Shown in pieces: positions 44,983-54,149 of a DNA stretch of 64,000 nt. Source of the stretch: Eubacteriaceae bacterium (GTDB lineage Bacteria > Bacillota > Clostridia > Eubacteriales > Eubacteriaceae). The DNA lies in assembly GCA_017405085.1 (NCBI GenBank), contig JAFRBB010000056.1:1-64000 (forward strand), read 5' to 3'. The notes beneath the pieces were generated by a model. The model ran no database searches. It was not told the DNA's origin and saw only the letters and a program-made list of their open reading frames with translations. The translations under genes were made by a program, and so were the position numbers. Numbering within the stretch: the stretch's first letter is position 1; each line of letters begins with the position of its first letter.

Positions 44983-47634
44983 TTATTTTATATCATACCA
45001 AGATTTCCCGATATGAGCGTCTACAATTAGAGGCACTTTGAGTTCGGCGGCGTTTTCCATTTCCCTGACGAGCAGACCGAGCACTTTTTCTTTGTCGGCG
45101 TCGGATGAATCGATGATGAGCTCATCGTGAACCTGCAGGACAATGCGGGCGTCGAGACGCTCCGCTTTGAGGGCTTGGTCAACGCGAATCATCGCGAGCT
45201 TCATGATGTCCGCCGCCGTGCCCTGAATCGGGGTGTTGAGCGCCATGCGCTCTCCGGATTGGACGAGCATGCGGTTGCGGGATTTGATTTCGGGGATGTC
45301 CCGCCGTCTTCCCCACAATGTGGTCACGTAGCCCTTTTCCTTCGCCAGTTGTTTGATGTTGTCCATATAGGCCGAAACGCCGGGATAGCGTTCAAAGTAT
45401 CTATCGATATAATTTTGGGCTTCACCGCGGCTGATGCCGAGCTCTTTGCCCAGACTGAAGGCCTGTTTGCCGTAGATGAGGCCGAAATTGATGGCTTTGG
45501 CCCGGCTCCGCTGAATCGGCGTCACCTCATCCATCGGCACGGAAAAGATTTCCGACGCGGTCCGGGTGTGAATGTCCTGCTCCTCGATGAAGGCTTCGAT
45601 GAGATTCTCGTCCCCGGAGAGGTGCGCGAGAACCCGAAGCTCCACCTGGGAATAATCGGCGTCGACCAGATAACGATCGGGGCGCTCGGGAATGAATACC
45701 CGGCGGATTTCCCGCCCCAATTCGGTCTTGACCGGGATGTTTTGCAAATTGGGTTCCGAGGAACTGATGCGCCCCGTGGCCGTCACGGTTTGATTAAAAT
45801 GGGAATAAATCTTCTCGGTTCGCGGATCAACGAGTTTGATTAATCCCTGTCCGTAGGTCGAGTCGAGCTTTGACACGGTTCGGTATTCCAAAATTTTGTC
45901 GATGATCGCGTGGTAGGGCCTCAGCTCCTCAAGGACGTCGACGGAGGTGGAATAGCCGGTTTTGGTTTTTTTGATGACGGGCAGGCCCAGCTCCTCAAAG
46001 AGGATCACGCCGAGCTGTTTGGTGGAATTGATGTTGAAGGTTTTGCCCGCGAGGTCATAGATTTCATCGGTGAGGGCGTTGATTTTTTTCTCGAAAAAGG
46101 CCGATAAATCCTTGAGGGCTTCGAGATCGATTTTAAATCCTTCGGATTCCATGTCGGACAAAACGGAAATCAGCGGCGTTTCAATGGTCTCATAGAGTTT
46201 TGTCATGCCGAGTTCGCCGACACGGGCCGGAATATCTTTGGACAGCTTCGCGGTGACGTCGGCGTTTCGGATCATAAACGCTGCCATGTCCCCTTCGCTT
46301 TTTTCCGCGATGGTCACGCGGCTTTTGCCTTTTCCGAAAAATTCTTCGTCATCGTCGATGGTCATGTCCAGATATTTCGCCGCCAGGGTCTTGAGATCAT
46401 AGCGGTTGTCCGACGGCGCGAGGAGATAGGCCGCGACGTAAATGTCATCACCGTAACGGCCGATGGCGCTTTGGTTTTTCCCAAAGAGGTGGGAGAGTTT
46501 TTTTAAGTCGTGGCCGATGATGCTGATGTCGTCGGCATTGGGCAAATCGGCCAGCCGGTGAAGACAGCTTTGGGCAAGGGATGTTTGATTGATATAGTAA
46601 AGACCGCCGCCGAAATCGAGGACAAGGCGCAAATCCGTCCCGTCATCGCAAGTGGTGAGAATCACCTCGCCTTTGTCCCCGATTCGTGTGAGCAGATAGT
46701 TTAATTCCTTATCCCCGTCGACGGTTTGATAGGCCGGCAGTTTCCCCAGCGCCTGATCTCCCGTCTGTCCGGAGGGTTTGTCAAGCTTGTTTAAAATCGC
46801 GCGAAATTCCCATTCTTTGAGAAGCTCAATGGCCTCGTCCGTGAAAATCGTATCGATTTTCAAGTCGTCCAGGCTGATGTCCAACGGAACATGCCGGTCG
46901 ATTTCCCCGAGGAAACGGCTTAAATAGGCATCGTCCTTGCCGGTGACGATTCTTTCTTTTTGTTTACCTTTCAAATCGTCTGTGTGGTCGTACAAGGTGT
47001 CGATATTGTGATAGGCGGCGATGAGCTTGAGCGCCGTTTTTTCGCCGATGCCTTTAATCCCGGGAATATTGTCCGAGGTATCCCCCATTAACGCTTTGAC
47101 CTCAATGAGTTCTTTGGGGGTGACGCCGTATTTGTCGTCGATATAGGCAGGATCCACCACGGTGAATTGATTGCCGCTTCTGGTGGTGGTGTACAAAATG
47201 TGAACGCGCTCGCTGACCAACTGGAAAGAATCTCTGTCGCCGGTGATGATCTCGACGGTCATGTCCCGCTCCTCACCCATTCGGGAGACGGTGCCGATGA
47301 TGTCGTCGGCCTCGTAGCCGCTTTGGGAGAGTACCGAGATGCCCATCCGCTCAAGCAGCTTCTTAATTAAGGGCAGCTGGGTGAGTAAATCCTCGGGCAT
47401 TTTTTCCCGGCCGGCTTTGTACTCATCATATTTTTGATGTCTAAAAGTCGGTTCCGGCAGGTCAAAGGCGACGGCCAGGGCGTCGGGATGATATTGGGTG
47501 TCGATTTTATACAGAATATTCACAAAGCCATAAAGGGCGTTGGTCGGAACGCCTTTGCTGTTTGACATGTCACGGATGCCGTAAAACATGCGAAACAACA
47601 AACTGTTTCCGTCGATAAGCATTAGTTTTTTCAT
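44983..47634 (-). CDS. polA: DNA polymerase I
   Basis: An 883-residue family A polymerase. The N-terminal 5' nuclease (1-300) has LMLIDGNSLLFRMFYG and YEADDIIGTVSRMGEE. The central 3'-5' exonuclease-like domain lacks the DxE metal site (LRLVLDFGGGLYYINQ), so it is probably inactive, as in many Firmicutes. The polymerase has VDADYSQVELRVLAHLSGD, RSRAKAINFGLIYGK and LQVHDELIID. The start at 47634 follows GGAGCGAGTA; the earlier ATG is less well placed. Confidence 0.98.
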   Translation of the reverse strand: MKKLMLIDGNSLLFRMFYGIRDMSNSKGVPTNALYGFVNILYKIDTQYHPDALAVAFDLPEPTFRHQKYDEYKAGREKMPEDLLTQLPLIKKLLERMGISVLSQSGYEADDIIGTVSRMGEERDMTVEIITGDRDSFQLVSERVHILYTTTRSGNQFTVVDPAYIDDKYGVTPKELIEVKALMGDTSDNIPGIKGIGEKTALKLIAAYHNIDTLYDHTDDLKGKQKERIVTGKDDAYLSRFLGEIDRHVPLDISLDDLKIDTIFTDEAIELLKEWEFRAILNKLDKPSGQTGDQALGKLPAYQTVDGDKELNYLLTRIGDKGEVILTTCDDGTDLRLVLDFGGGLYYINQTSLAQSCLHRLADLPNADDISIIGHDLKKLSHLFGKNQSAIGRYGDDIYVAAYLLAPSDNRYDLKTLAAKYLDMTIDDDEEFFGKGKSRVTIAEKSEGDMAAFMIRNADVTAKLSKDIPARVGELGMTKLYETIETPLISVLSDMESEGFKIDLEALKDLSAFFEKKINALTDEIYDLAGKTFNINSTKQLGVILFEELGLPVIKKTKTGYSTSVDVLEELRPYHAIIDKILEYRTVSKLDSTYGQGLIKLVDPRTEKIYSHFNQTVTATGRISSSEPNLQNIPVKTELGREIRRVFIPERPDRYLVDADYSQVELRVLAHLSGDENLIEAFIEEQDIHTRTASEIFSVPMDEVTPIQRSRAKAINFGLIYGKQAFSLGKELGISRGEAQNYIDRYFERYPGVSAYMDNIKQLAKEKGYVTTLWGRRRDIPEIKSRNRMLVQSGERMALNTPIQGTAADIMKLAMIRVDQALKAERLDARIVLQVHDELIIDSSDADKEKVLGLLVREMENAAELKVPLIVDAHIGKSWYDIK

Positions 47635-47789
47635 TACTCGCTCCATCACGTATTAAATTCGAATGAGAATGGGTGAACCAACTCAAAAAGAACGCAAGCG
47701 GCAAAAGGGGTTGCCTTATCTCAAAAGGCTCATCATGATGTAAATGATGTTAATGAACCCATGAAAGCGCCGCAAGGCCCTTGATTGAA

Positions 47790-48806
47790 TTAGCCGTCAT
47801 AGCCCATCGGGTTTTTCACTTGAAAGCGATAGCTGTCGACGCACATGGCGTCGATGTCTTTTTCGGCCCGCCATCCGAGGACGGCTTCGGCCTTTGAGGG
47901 ATCGCAATAACATTCGGCGATATCCCCGGCCCGCCTGGGCTTGATGACGTAGGGCAATTTTTTTCCGCAGGCTTTCTCAAAGGCGTGAAGCACTTCAAGC
48001 ACACTGTATCCTTGGCCGGTTCCGAGATTAAAAATGTCCACGCCTTTTTGCTCCGCCAGAACGGACAAGGCCCGCACATGGCCTTTGGCCAAATCCACCA
48101 CATGGATGTAATCCCGGACGCCGGTGCCGTCGGGGGTCGGATAGTCGTCCCCGAACACCGAGAGTTCATCCCGTCTGCCGACGGCCACCTGGGCGATATA
48201 GGGCAACAGATTGTTGGGAATGCCCTTGGGGTCCTCGCCGAGCAAGCCGCTTTCGTGGGCGCCGATGGGATTGAAATATCGAAGTAAAATCACATGCCAA
48301 TCGGGATCCGCCGCCGCGATGTCCGTCAGAATTTGTTCCAGCATGGCTTTTGTCCGGCCGTAGGGATTGGTCACGCGTCCCAACGGACAATCCTCGGTAA
48401 TCGGCACAAAGGCCGGATCGCCGTAGACCGTCGCCGAGGAGCTGAAGACCATGGTTTTGACATCGTGGGCAGCCATCACGCGGCAAAGGGACAAGCACCC
48501 CGAAATGTTGTTATGATAATAAGCCAGGGGTTTCTCGACGGATTCGCCGACGGCTTTGAGTCCCGCGAAATTGATGACGGCATCGATGGGATGATCGTCA
48601 AACACCCGGGAGAGTCCCGCTTCATCCAAAATATCAATGTTGTAAAAGGTCACGGCTTTTCCGGTGATGGCCTCGATCCGTTTGATGGCCGTTTCACTGG
48701 CGTTCACAAGATTGTCGACCACAACGACGTCGTATCCGGCGCCAATCAGTTCGACGCAGGTGTGGCTTCCGATATAACCGGCGCCGCCGGTAACAAGCAC
48801 TGTCAT
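47790..48806 (-). CDS. galE: UDP-glucose 4-epimerase
   Basis: A 338-residue short-chain dehydrogenase-type epimerase that converts UDP-galactose and UDP-glucose. NAD is bound by VTGGAGYIGSHTCVEL; the catalytic triad residues are in VFSSSATVYGD and NPYGRTKAMLEQIL (Tyr-x3-Lys). The sugar-binding TNPYG, LRYFNPIGAHESGLLGEDP and TGVRDYIHVVDLAKGHV segments are complete. GAGGAAAAAACATG starts it. It supplies sugars for glycolipid or wall polymers. Stand-alone gene. Confidence 0.98.
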   Translation of the reverse strand: MTVLVTGGAGYIGSHTCVELIGAGYDVVVVDNLVNASETAIKRIEAITGKAVTFYNIDILDEAGLSRVFDDHPIDAVINFAGLKAVGESVEKPLAYYHNNISGCLSLCRVMAAHDVKTMVFSSSATVYGDPAFVPITEDCPLGRVTNPYGRTKAMLEQILTDIAAADPDWHVILLRYFNPIGAHESGLLGEDPKGIPNNLLPYIAQVAVGRRDELSVFGDDYPTPDGTGVRDYIHVVDLAKGHVRALSVLAEQKGVDIFNLGTGQGYSVLEVLHAFEKACGKKLPYVIKPRRAGDIAECYCDPSKAEAVLGWRAEKDIDAMCVDSYRFQVKNPMGYDG

Positions 48807-49130
48807 GTTTTTTCCTCATTTCGTTGATCGTGATGGGTCTATTATAAACGTCCTGGGAATAAAAGGCAAAAGAATTCGGCGGCTCCCCTGTTCTTAGGCG
48901 TTTTGAATTTTCGCTGACGAAGCGTATTGATGAATTGATGATTCACGCGTGACAAATAATGCCGGACGACATTCGACCGGCCGCGTTTCCTCTTTTGATT
49001 GTTGTTCGCTGTCTTGAGCTTTTATTGATTCACTGTTTTTTGATGTCGTCAGCTTTTGACGACGGCTATCGATAGGCCCAACCATGATTTGATTGTTTGA
49101 CCAAAACGACCGCGCCGCGGGTCCGGCCAT
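48807..49130. other. Region between galE and the ncRNA terminator
   Basis: About 320 bases. A minus-strand frame ends at 48894 and could start with ATG at 49127, five bases beyond the terminator T-run, giving a hydrophilic 77-residue product. GGTGG of the terminator stem lies about ten bases before this ATG. No family is recognised, so it is not called as a gene. Confidence 0.35.
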
Positions 49131-49541
49131 AAAAAAATAACCACCTTCACGGAACATTGCTCCCGGAAGGTGGTTAGGCCGATACGTCCTCACTTATCAT
49201 TTTTTTGGACTCACCCCTTTCTGCATAGGTTGACCAAATGTTGAAAATCCTTTAACGCTATCGCGAATATATGAATCGATTGTTCCTGTGTTCTGCCCCT
49301 GGGTCTCTATATGCCACAGGTCGCGCCCCAACTTGACAATCGTTATCGCTTTTATGATGAATCTGCTTTGTCGTTCTGATCAGCGGATGCTGTCATACTG
49401 GAATACATTTGTAAACCTCAAAAGAACGAATGAAGTAATTTGTCAAATCACTTTTCCGACTCACCCGAGCCGTCCAACAGAAGTGCGATACACGTTAATT
49501 GATTTTCCCAACAGCTTGACTGAACTGTTTGCTTTGGTTTG
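49131..49541 (-). ncRNA. Unassigned ~410-nt transcript with promoter and terminator
   Basis: A near-consensus promoter at 49547-49574 and a strong terminator (AACCACCTT/AAGGTGGTT stem at 49139-49175, then ATTTTTTTA) define a minus-strand transcript with no supported gene inside. It has several local hairpins: CGGCTC-GGGT-GAGTCG within CACTT/AAGTG, a long-range CGTTCT/AGAACG pairing, and CCTGTG...CACAGG. It lacks the signatures of RNase P RNA, tmRNA, SRP RNA, 6S RNA, T-box and common riboswitches. It is most likely a structured non-coding RNA. Confidence 0.65.
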
Positions 49542-49546
49542 ACTCT

Positions 49547-49574
49547 ATTATATCACCTTTCGCGGGAATGTAAA
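49547..49574 (-). promoter_or_regulatory. Promoter of the ~410-nt RNA
   Basis: TTTACA (49569-49574), a 16-base spacer and TATAAT (49547-49552) on the minus strand. Confidence 0.8.
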
Positions 49575-49690
49575 GGTTTTTTTGATCATTTTAATGATGA
49601 AAATCCTTTTTTAAGGTTACAGCTTTTCATATTTTCATCATAAATAAAAAGCGCTTTTCATAGTGATAAAAAGCCGCCAAAAGCCGCGGA

Positions 49691-50362
49691 CTACTTCTCC
49701 GCCAGCACCAATTCGTGACGATGAACCCGCCACAGCGCTTCCCGGTCGAAGGCGATCCCGCTCTCTTTTTCGAAAGAGGCGATGAGCGCCGAGGGCGAGA
49801 CGGTTTTTTGATCGATGTAGCGCATCGTCATCTCGAAGGCCGCGACCCCGTCAGTCAAGGAATCAAGGGAAAATTCCCGGAGATAGGGCTTGATGTCCAT
49901 GGTAACGAGTTTTTTCTTTTTGTTCCGTTTTTCGGTCAGTATTTCGTCCAGCTTCATGTAAGCGCCGATGGCTTGCCGAAGGGCCGTCTCGTCGGCGTCG
50001 GTTTCGGTCCGCACGGTATAGGCGGCGGAGACGATGGCGGCATTTAGGGCTCGGGGTTTTTCGTGATGCATGGCCGCGAAGGTGACGCGGTAGCCCTCGG
50101 GCAATTCGCGGTTTAAAGCCCGGATGAAGGCTTCGGGCGCGACGTCCTCGGTCAATTCCACATCCCCGTATTCCCCGCTTGATGTCATGCCGACGGCCAT
50201 GGCCTGGGCAAAGGCCAGCTTGGGATGCGGGTTGAAGCCCGCCGAATAGGCCATCGGGACCGCTGCCCGGCGAAAGGCCCGTTGAAACATTTTTTGTTGA
50301 TCGAGGTGGGAAACGTATTTGAGCGCCTCACCTCGGGAAAATTTAAAACGCATGAGATTCAT
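49691..50362 (-). CDS. TIGR03936-family radical SAM-associated protein (DUF2344)
   Basis: A 223-residue protein that starts with MRFKFSRGEALKYVSHLDQQKMFQRAFRRA and has MAYSAGFNPHPKLAFAQAMAVG, both markers of DUF2344. In many Firmicutes it is fused to, or follows, the TIGR03960 radical SAM protein, as it does here with a 580-base repeat-filled gap between them. The pair is usually found before RNase E/G and ribosomal protein L21 genes; its reaction is unknown. AAAGGG precedes the ATG. Confidence 0.92.
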   Translation of the reverse strand: MNLMRFKFSRGEALKYVSHLDQQKMFQRAFRRAAVPMAYSAGFNPHPKLAFAQAMAVGMTSSGEYGDVELTEDVAPEAFIRALNRELPEGYRVTFAAMHHEKPRALNAAIVSAAYTVRTETDADETALRQAIGAYMKLDEILTEKRNKKKKLVTMDIKPYLREFSLDSLTDGVAAFEMTMRYIDQKTVSPSALIASFEKESGIAFDREALWRVHRHELVLAEK

Positions 50363-50429
50363 GGAGAAACCCTTTCAGTGTCAATTCGATTGGTTGCCGA
50401 TGGCTATGGATTTGCCGCCTAAACCCAAT

Positions 50430-50943
50430 GGCAAGACGAATGATGCCGGATTAAACCCGGTCCGGCGGATTGCTTTTTATCATGTTGGATAGGCTTTGTG
50501 AGCTGTGCGCTCAGCAAACTTGCGATACACAGGCAAAGCCTCTCATATCCAGTTTGAAACTCGGATTTTTTTAAGCTTGATTCACAATCATTATTCGTTA
50601 ATCATCAATACCTCATCGAGGATAGAGCCTTTTTGTATTCAGCAAACTTATTTCCAAATTGAAACTCGGCAAAGCCATTTTTCCTTCAAAGAAATCATCA
50701 ATTCTTCTCCACAGCTGTTTATCGCCTGTCTCTCGGGACTATCAGCGCGGCCCAACCTCCGTCTTTCTTAGGCGGCAATTCACGCTTGCGGGTAAGTGAG
50801 TAGACAAATCTCAGATTTGACCCAAGCGAACTTACCCCGCGAAGCGGATAGAGAGGAAGCCTTTTTGTATTCGGCAACCTTTTTCCAAATTGAAACTCGG
50901 CAAAGCCGAGTTTCCACCACAATTATTCATTATTCATTATTCA
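50430..50943. repeat. Intergenic repeat cluster (GAAACTCGGC family)
   Basis: Three copies of a motif ending in TTTGAAACTCGG or TTGAAACTCGGC start near 50553, 50659 and 50890. The last is a perfect hairpin AAACTCGGC-AAA-GCCGAGTTT (50893-50913) followed by CCACCACAATTATTCATT. AGCCTTTTTGTATTC precedes two of the copies. A TAAGTGAG...CGAACTTACCCCGCGAAGCGG block lies at 50790-50850. No gene is seen. The cluster lies directly beyond the stop of the TIGR03960 gene. Confidence 0.75.
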
Positions 50944-52827
50944 TTAGTCATTATTCATTGCCTTCTCCGGATGGCATTGCCATTTGCCGTCAAAGGCCAT
51001 GATCCCGCATCCGGCGCAGCCTTCTCGGCAAAACACCGTGGTGTTTTCATCAATGGCTTTTGTCCATTCCCTTTGAAGAAACGCCTTGCTCACGCCCATG
51101 TCGATGTGATCCCAGGGAAGCGTCTCCTCGAAGGGACGGGTCCGCAGGGCGTAAAAATCCGGATCGATCCCGCAAAGGTCAAACGCTTGCCGCCATTTTC
51201 CGGCGTCAAAATAATCATTCCAACCGTCAAGCTTACAGCCCAGCTCAAAAGCGGTTTTGAGCACAGCGCCGAGCCTTCGGTCGCCTCTGGCCAACACGGC
51301 TTCATAAAAGCTGACGTCGGAGGCGTGCCAGTTGTACTTGATTTTGCGGCTTTTGATGCGCTGCTTCAAGAGATTTTGTTTTTGAATCAGTTCGTCCATC
51401 GGCACCTGACCGAACCATTGAAAAGGCGTGAAGGGCTTGGGCACAAAGCAAGACGTGCTGACCACGACTTGGCAGCTTTTGTTGCGCGTCTCTTTGGGTT
51501 CGGCGAAATAGGCGTCGACCACCTTTTCGGCCAACTCGGCAATGCCCGCCACATCGTCGTCGGTCTCCGTGGGCAGACCGATCATAAAATAGAGTTTAAT
51601 GTGGCCCCAGCCTTTGGCAAAGGCCCGGGTGACGGTGGAGATGAGATCCTCCTCGGTGACGCCTTTGTTGATGACGTCCCGCATGCGCTGGGTCCCGGCT
51701 TCCGGCGCCAGGGTGATGCCGGATTTTCTGATCTTTTGGATTTCCTCCAGCATATCGACGCTGACCGAGTCGATGCGAAGGGACGGCAGCGCCACGCTGA
51801 CCCGCTTCGATTCATACGTCTCAACCAGATCGGAAATGAGCTTTTCGATGTCGGGATAATCCCCCGAGGACAGGGACAACAGCGAGACCTCTTCATAGCC
51901 GGTGGCGCCCACCAAAGTCGCGATGCCCGATTCGATGCAATCCACGCTTTTGTCCCGGGTCGGGCGGTAAATCATGCCGGCCTGGCAAAACCGGCATCCC
52001 CGGCCGCAGCCCCGGAAAATTTCGAAGGGAATGCGGTCATGGACGGTCTGGGCATAGGGAATGACCAGATCCTCGGGAAAATAGGCATTCTCCAAATCGC
52101 GGACGAAGCGCTTGCGCACCGGCAGAGGCGCGGTATCCGCCAAAGCCGTCACGCCCTTAATCGTGCCGTCCTCGTGATAGGCGACGTCGTAAAGCGCCGG
52201 CACATAGACGCCTTCGATGGCCGCCGCCGCTTTTAAAAACGCTTTTTTCTCAAAGCTTGTCGATTGCTTATGGGCGCGGTACAAGTCCATGAGCTCTGTG
52301 ATCACGTCCTCCCCTTCCCCGATGACAAAGAGATCGAAAAAATCACAGAGGGGCTCGGGATTGCAGCAGCACGGCCCGCCGCCGATGATGATCGGGTCGT
52401 CCGCTCCACGGTCGGCGCGAAGAAGGGGAATGCCCGCCAGATCGAGCATGTTGAGCACCGTCGTGTAGCACATTTCGTATTGGAGGGTGAAGCCGACAAA
52501 ATCGAAGGCGCCGATGGGATCCATGGTTTCCAGCGCGAAAAGGGGAACGTCATGCTCCCGCATCAACGCTTCCATGTCGCCCTGGGGGGCGAAGACCCGC
52601 TCGCAATAGATGTCCGCCTGCTTGTTCAGCAAGCCGTATAAAATGCGCATGCCGAGGTGGGACATGCCGACCTCATAGAGATCGGGAAAGGCGAAGGCAA
52701 AGCGTATGGACACGTCCTCGGGGTTTTTATGGACGGCGTTGACCTCATTGCCCTGATAGGTGACGGGTTTTAGCACCCGGGGCAAGAGTTTATCGATGAT
52801 GGTTTGTTTATCAATGCTTTTATTCAT
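50944..52827 (-). CDS. TIGR03960-family radical SAM protein with B12-binding-like domain
   Basis: A 627-residue radical SAM protein. The N-terminal third resembles a B12-binding domain (FPDLYEVGMSHLGMRILYGLLN). The radical SAM cysteines are C274, C278 and C281 (FRGCGRGCRFCQAG). The C-terminus carries a further cysteine group (FCREGCAGCGI). It is the partner of the TIGR03936 protein encoded downstream. The ATG at 52827 has no Shine-Dalgarno sequence; a TATAAT only 11 bases upstream suggests that a nearly leaderless transcript may be made. Confidence 0.93.
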   Translation of the reverse strand: MNKSIDKQTIIDKLLPRVLKPVTYQGNEVNAVHKNPEDVSIRFAFAFPDLYEVGMSHLGMRILYGLLNKQADIYCERVFAPQGDMEALMREHDVPLFALETMDPIGAFDFVGFTLQYEMCYTTVLNMLDLAGIPLLRADRGADDPIIIGGGPCCCNPEPLCDFFDLFVIGEGEDVITELMDLYRAHKQSTSFEKKAFLKAAAAIEGVYVPALYDVAYHEDGTIKGVTALADTAPLPVRKRFVRDLENAYFPEDLVIPYAQTVHDRIPFEIFRGCGRGCRFCQAGMIYRPTRDKSVDCIESGIATLVGATGYEEVSLLSLSSGDYPDIEKLISDLVETYESKRVSVALPSLRIDSVSVDMLEEIQKIRKSGITLAPEAGTQRMRDVINKGVTEEDLISTVTRAFAKGWGHIKLYFMIGLPTETDDDVAGIAELAEKVVDAYFAEPKETRNKSCQVVVSTSCFVPKPFTPFQWFGQVPMDELIQKQNLLKQRIKSRKIKYNWHASDVSFYEAVLARGDRRLGAVLKTAFELGCKLDGWNDYFDAGKWRQAFDLCGIDPDFYALRTRPFEETLPWDHIDMGVSKAFLQREWTKAIDENTTVFCREGCAGCGIMAFDGKWQCHPEKAMNND

Positions 52828-53340
52828 GGGGATATCGTATTATACAAAGGGCCGTTTGTCAAAACGCTTTTGACCTTTTTTCCCGGAAATGTCAAGAGGA
52901 CGGCGTTTTTTAAGCCTTGCGCTGAAACGGAGATGGAGCGAAAAATCATCGCTGTCACGGCGTGAAACGGGCAAAGGAACGGCGTTTTTCCGTAACGTTG
53001 ACCACAGCCCGTCAATCGAGCTGAGTCCGCTCCCCTTCGTGATATAAAAACCCACCGGAATCTTGGCCGTGATACGTCAAGGCCATCACCGCTCGCTTCC
53101 CGTTTTGTCAAATCCGTCGCCGCGATTCGTCAAAATCATTCCCTCGCGCGGAGCTCCCGAACGCTTCACGCAAGCCCGGCAAAATCCCCGCGTCATTTTC
53201 CTTTCGCCCGGACCGAAATCATCTCTCCCCTTTTCGCGTCGAAGCCTTTCCCCAAAGGCCCGATGGGATATATTAAAGCCCGCGGTGTCATCCCTCGCCT
53301 AACCCCTAATGACCGCGAGCCCTTAAGTGGTTCTTCTGTC
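52828..53340 (-). other. Long GC-rich leader or RNA upstream of the TIGR03960 gene
   Basis: About 510 bases run from a strong promoter to the TIGR03960 start. The 5' end can form a long stem: GCTCGCGGTCAT near 53314-53325 with ATGACACCGCGGGC near 53278-53291. Further GC-rich helices and two AAAAACGCCGT copies follow. Frames on both strands have no site or family match. No known riboswitch core was recognised. It is either a structured 5' leader or an independent RNA. Confidence 0.45.
52839..52844 (-). promoter_or_regulatory. Possible -10 box just before the TIGR03960 start
   Basis: TATAAT on the minus strand with only 11 bases to the ATG. A -35 box at normal spacing is poor; TTGACA lies 12 bases upstream, which is too close. 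Confidence 0.3.
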
Positions 53341-53343
53341 GCT

Positions 53344-53372
53344 ATTATACCACGATTCCCGATTAATTTCAA
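53344..53372 (-). promoter_or_regulatory. Promoter of the long leader
   Basis: TTGAAA (53367-53372), a 17-base spacer, and TATAAT (53344-53349) on the minus strand. This is one of the best promoters in the window. Confidence 0.75.
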
Positions 53373-53402
53373 TCCCAAAATTTTATATAATTTATATCAA
53401 TT

Positions 53403-53427
53403 TCGCATAAATTATGATATTATGCGA
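53403..53427. promoter_or_regulatory. Inverted repeat TCGCATAA-N9-TTATGCGA
   Basis: A perfect 8+8 dyad in an AT-rich stretch, about 30 bases upstream of the leader promoter on the minus strand. It may bind a dimeric regulator. No T-run follows, so it is not a terminator. Confidence 0.4.
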
Positions 53428-53754
53428 TATACTCGTCTCTATAACACGACTTGTATGTGTTTTGTTTAGAAATTTATAAAAACATGATTGGCTTTAACAA
53501 CGATATCGCCTTCGTCTAGTCGTCCATTTTCGCCGATCGCCAAAGCTTCTCCCTAAAAAGCTCGATGAAACAGCTTAAGCTTACGGCGTCAACCCCCGAA
53601 AGCCGATGGATCCGCGATCTTTCTGCCATAACCCATCAGTGATACCGCCATTTCAAGGGACACGCCATGATAAGTTTTTAACGCCGTGACGCTTGCGTGA
53701 AAATTTGGCGCTTGACAATTATTGTCAAAGGCATTAAGATTTGACAACAGGACT

Positions 53755-54050
53755 GTTCACACCCTTTATGCGGTTTTAGACGTTCGTATAAACGCCGCAC
53801 CACACAATCCTCGGCTGCGTAAGCAGCCGTGTTCATTTGCCCTGTGTCAATGGTGCAAACAATCTTGCAATTTTTTGCACGTATAGTATTCTTACCTTCA
53901 CTTAACTTATCTTCACTTAAGTTAGGCCGGATTTTGCGATTGTCAGCGAGCAGATAACAGGCCCCGCTCTCATCGATGCCGGGCATGGATTTTTCGGCGG
54001 TATGAAGCCGTTTCTTCGAACGGATACCACGTTATACAACACTGAATTTC
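53755..54050. repeat. Intergenic cassette, copy A
   Basis: First of two diverged copies spaced about 395 bases apart. It holds a conserved block at 53807-53849 (ATCCTCGGCTGCGT, then GCAGCCGTGTTCATTTGC), two adjacent 15-base repeats CTTACCTTCACTTAA and CTTATCTTCACTTAA at 53891-53920, then GTTAGGCCGG, and a TTTTCGGCGGTATGAAGC block near 53991. A short minus-strand frame (MNTAAYAAED...) crosses it. No gene is assigned. Confidence 0.7.
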
Positions 54051-54149
54051 AGAGAGAAAATGCACCCTCAAAAAATGAGAAAAAATAATTTTCCCGGACT
54101 TTTCATCGTTATTTCATCGACATTTCGTGGGCTTTTTTGGGCTTTTCAG

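Noticed and set aside
49131-49541. RNase P RNA, tmRNA, 6S RNA or SRP RNA
   Set aside because: The conserved cores of RNase P (GGAAAGTCC, ACAGAAA), tmRNA (tag frame and TPsiC end) and SRP RNA (GGAAGCAGCC) are missing, and it is twice the length of 6S RNA.
52824-53111. Minus-strand frame of 95 residues before the TIGR03960 gene
   Set aside because: No ribosome-binding site or family pattern; composition follows the GC-rich leader, and a second overlapping frame is equally open.
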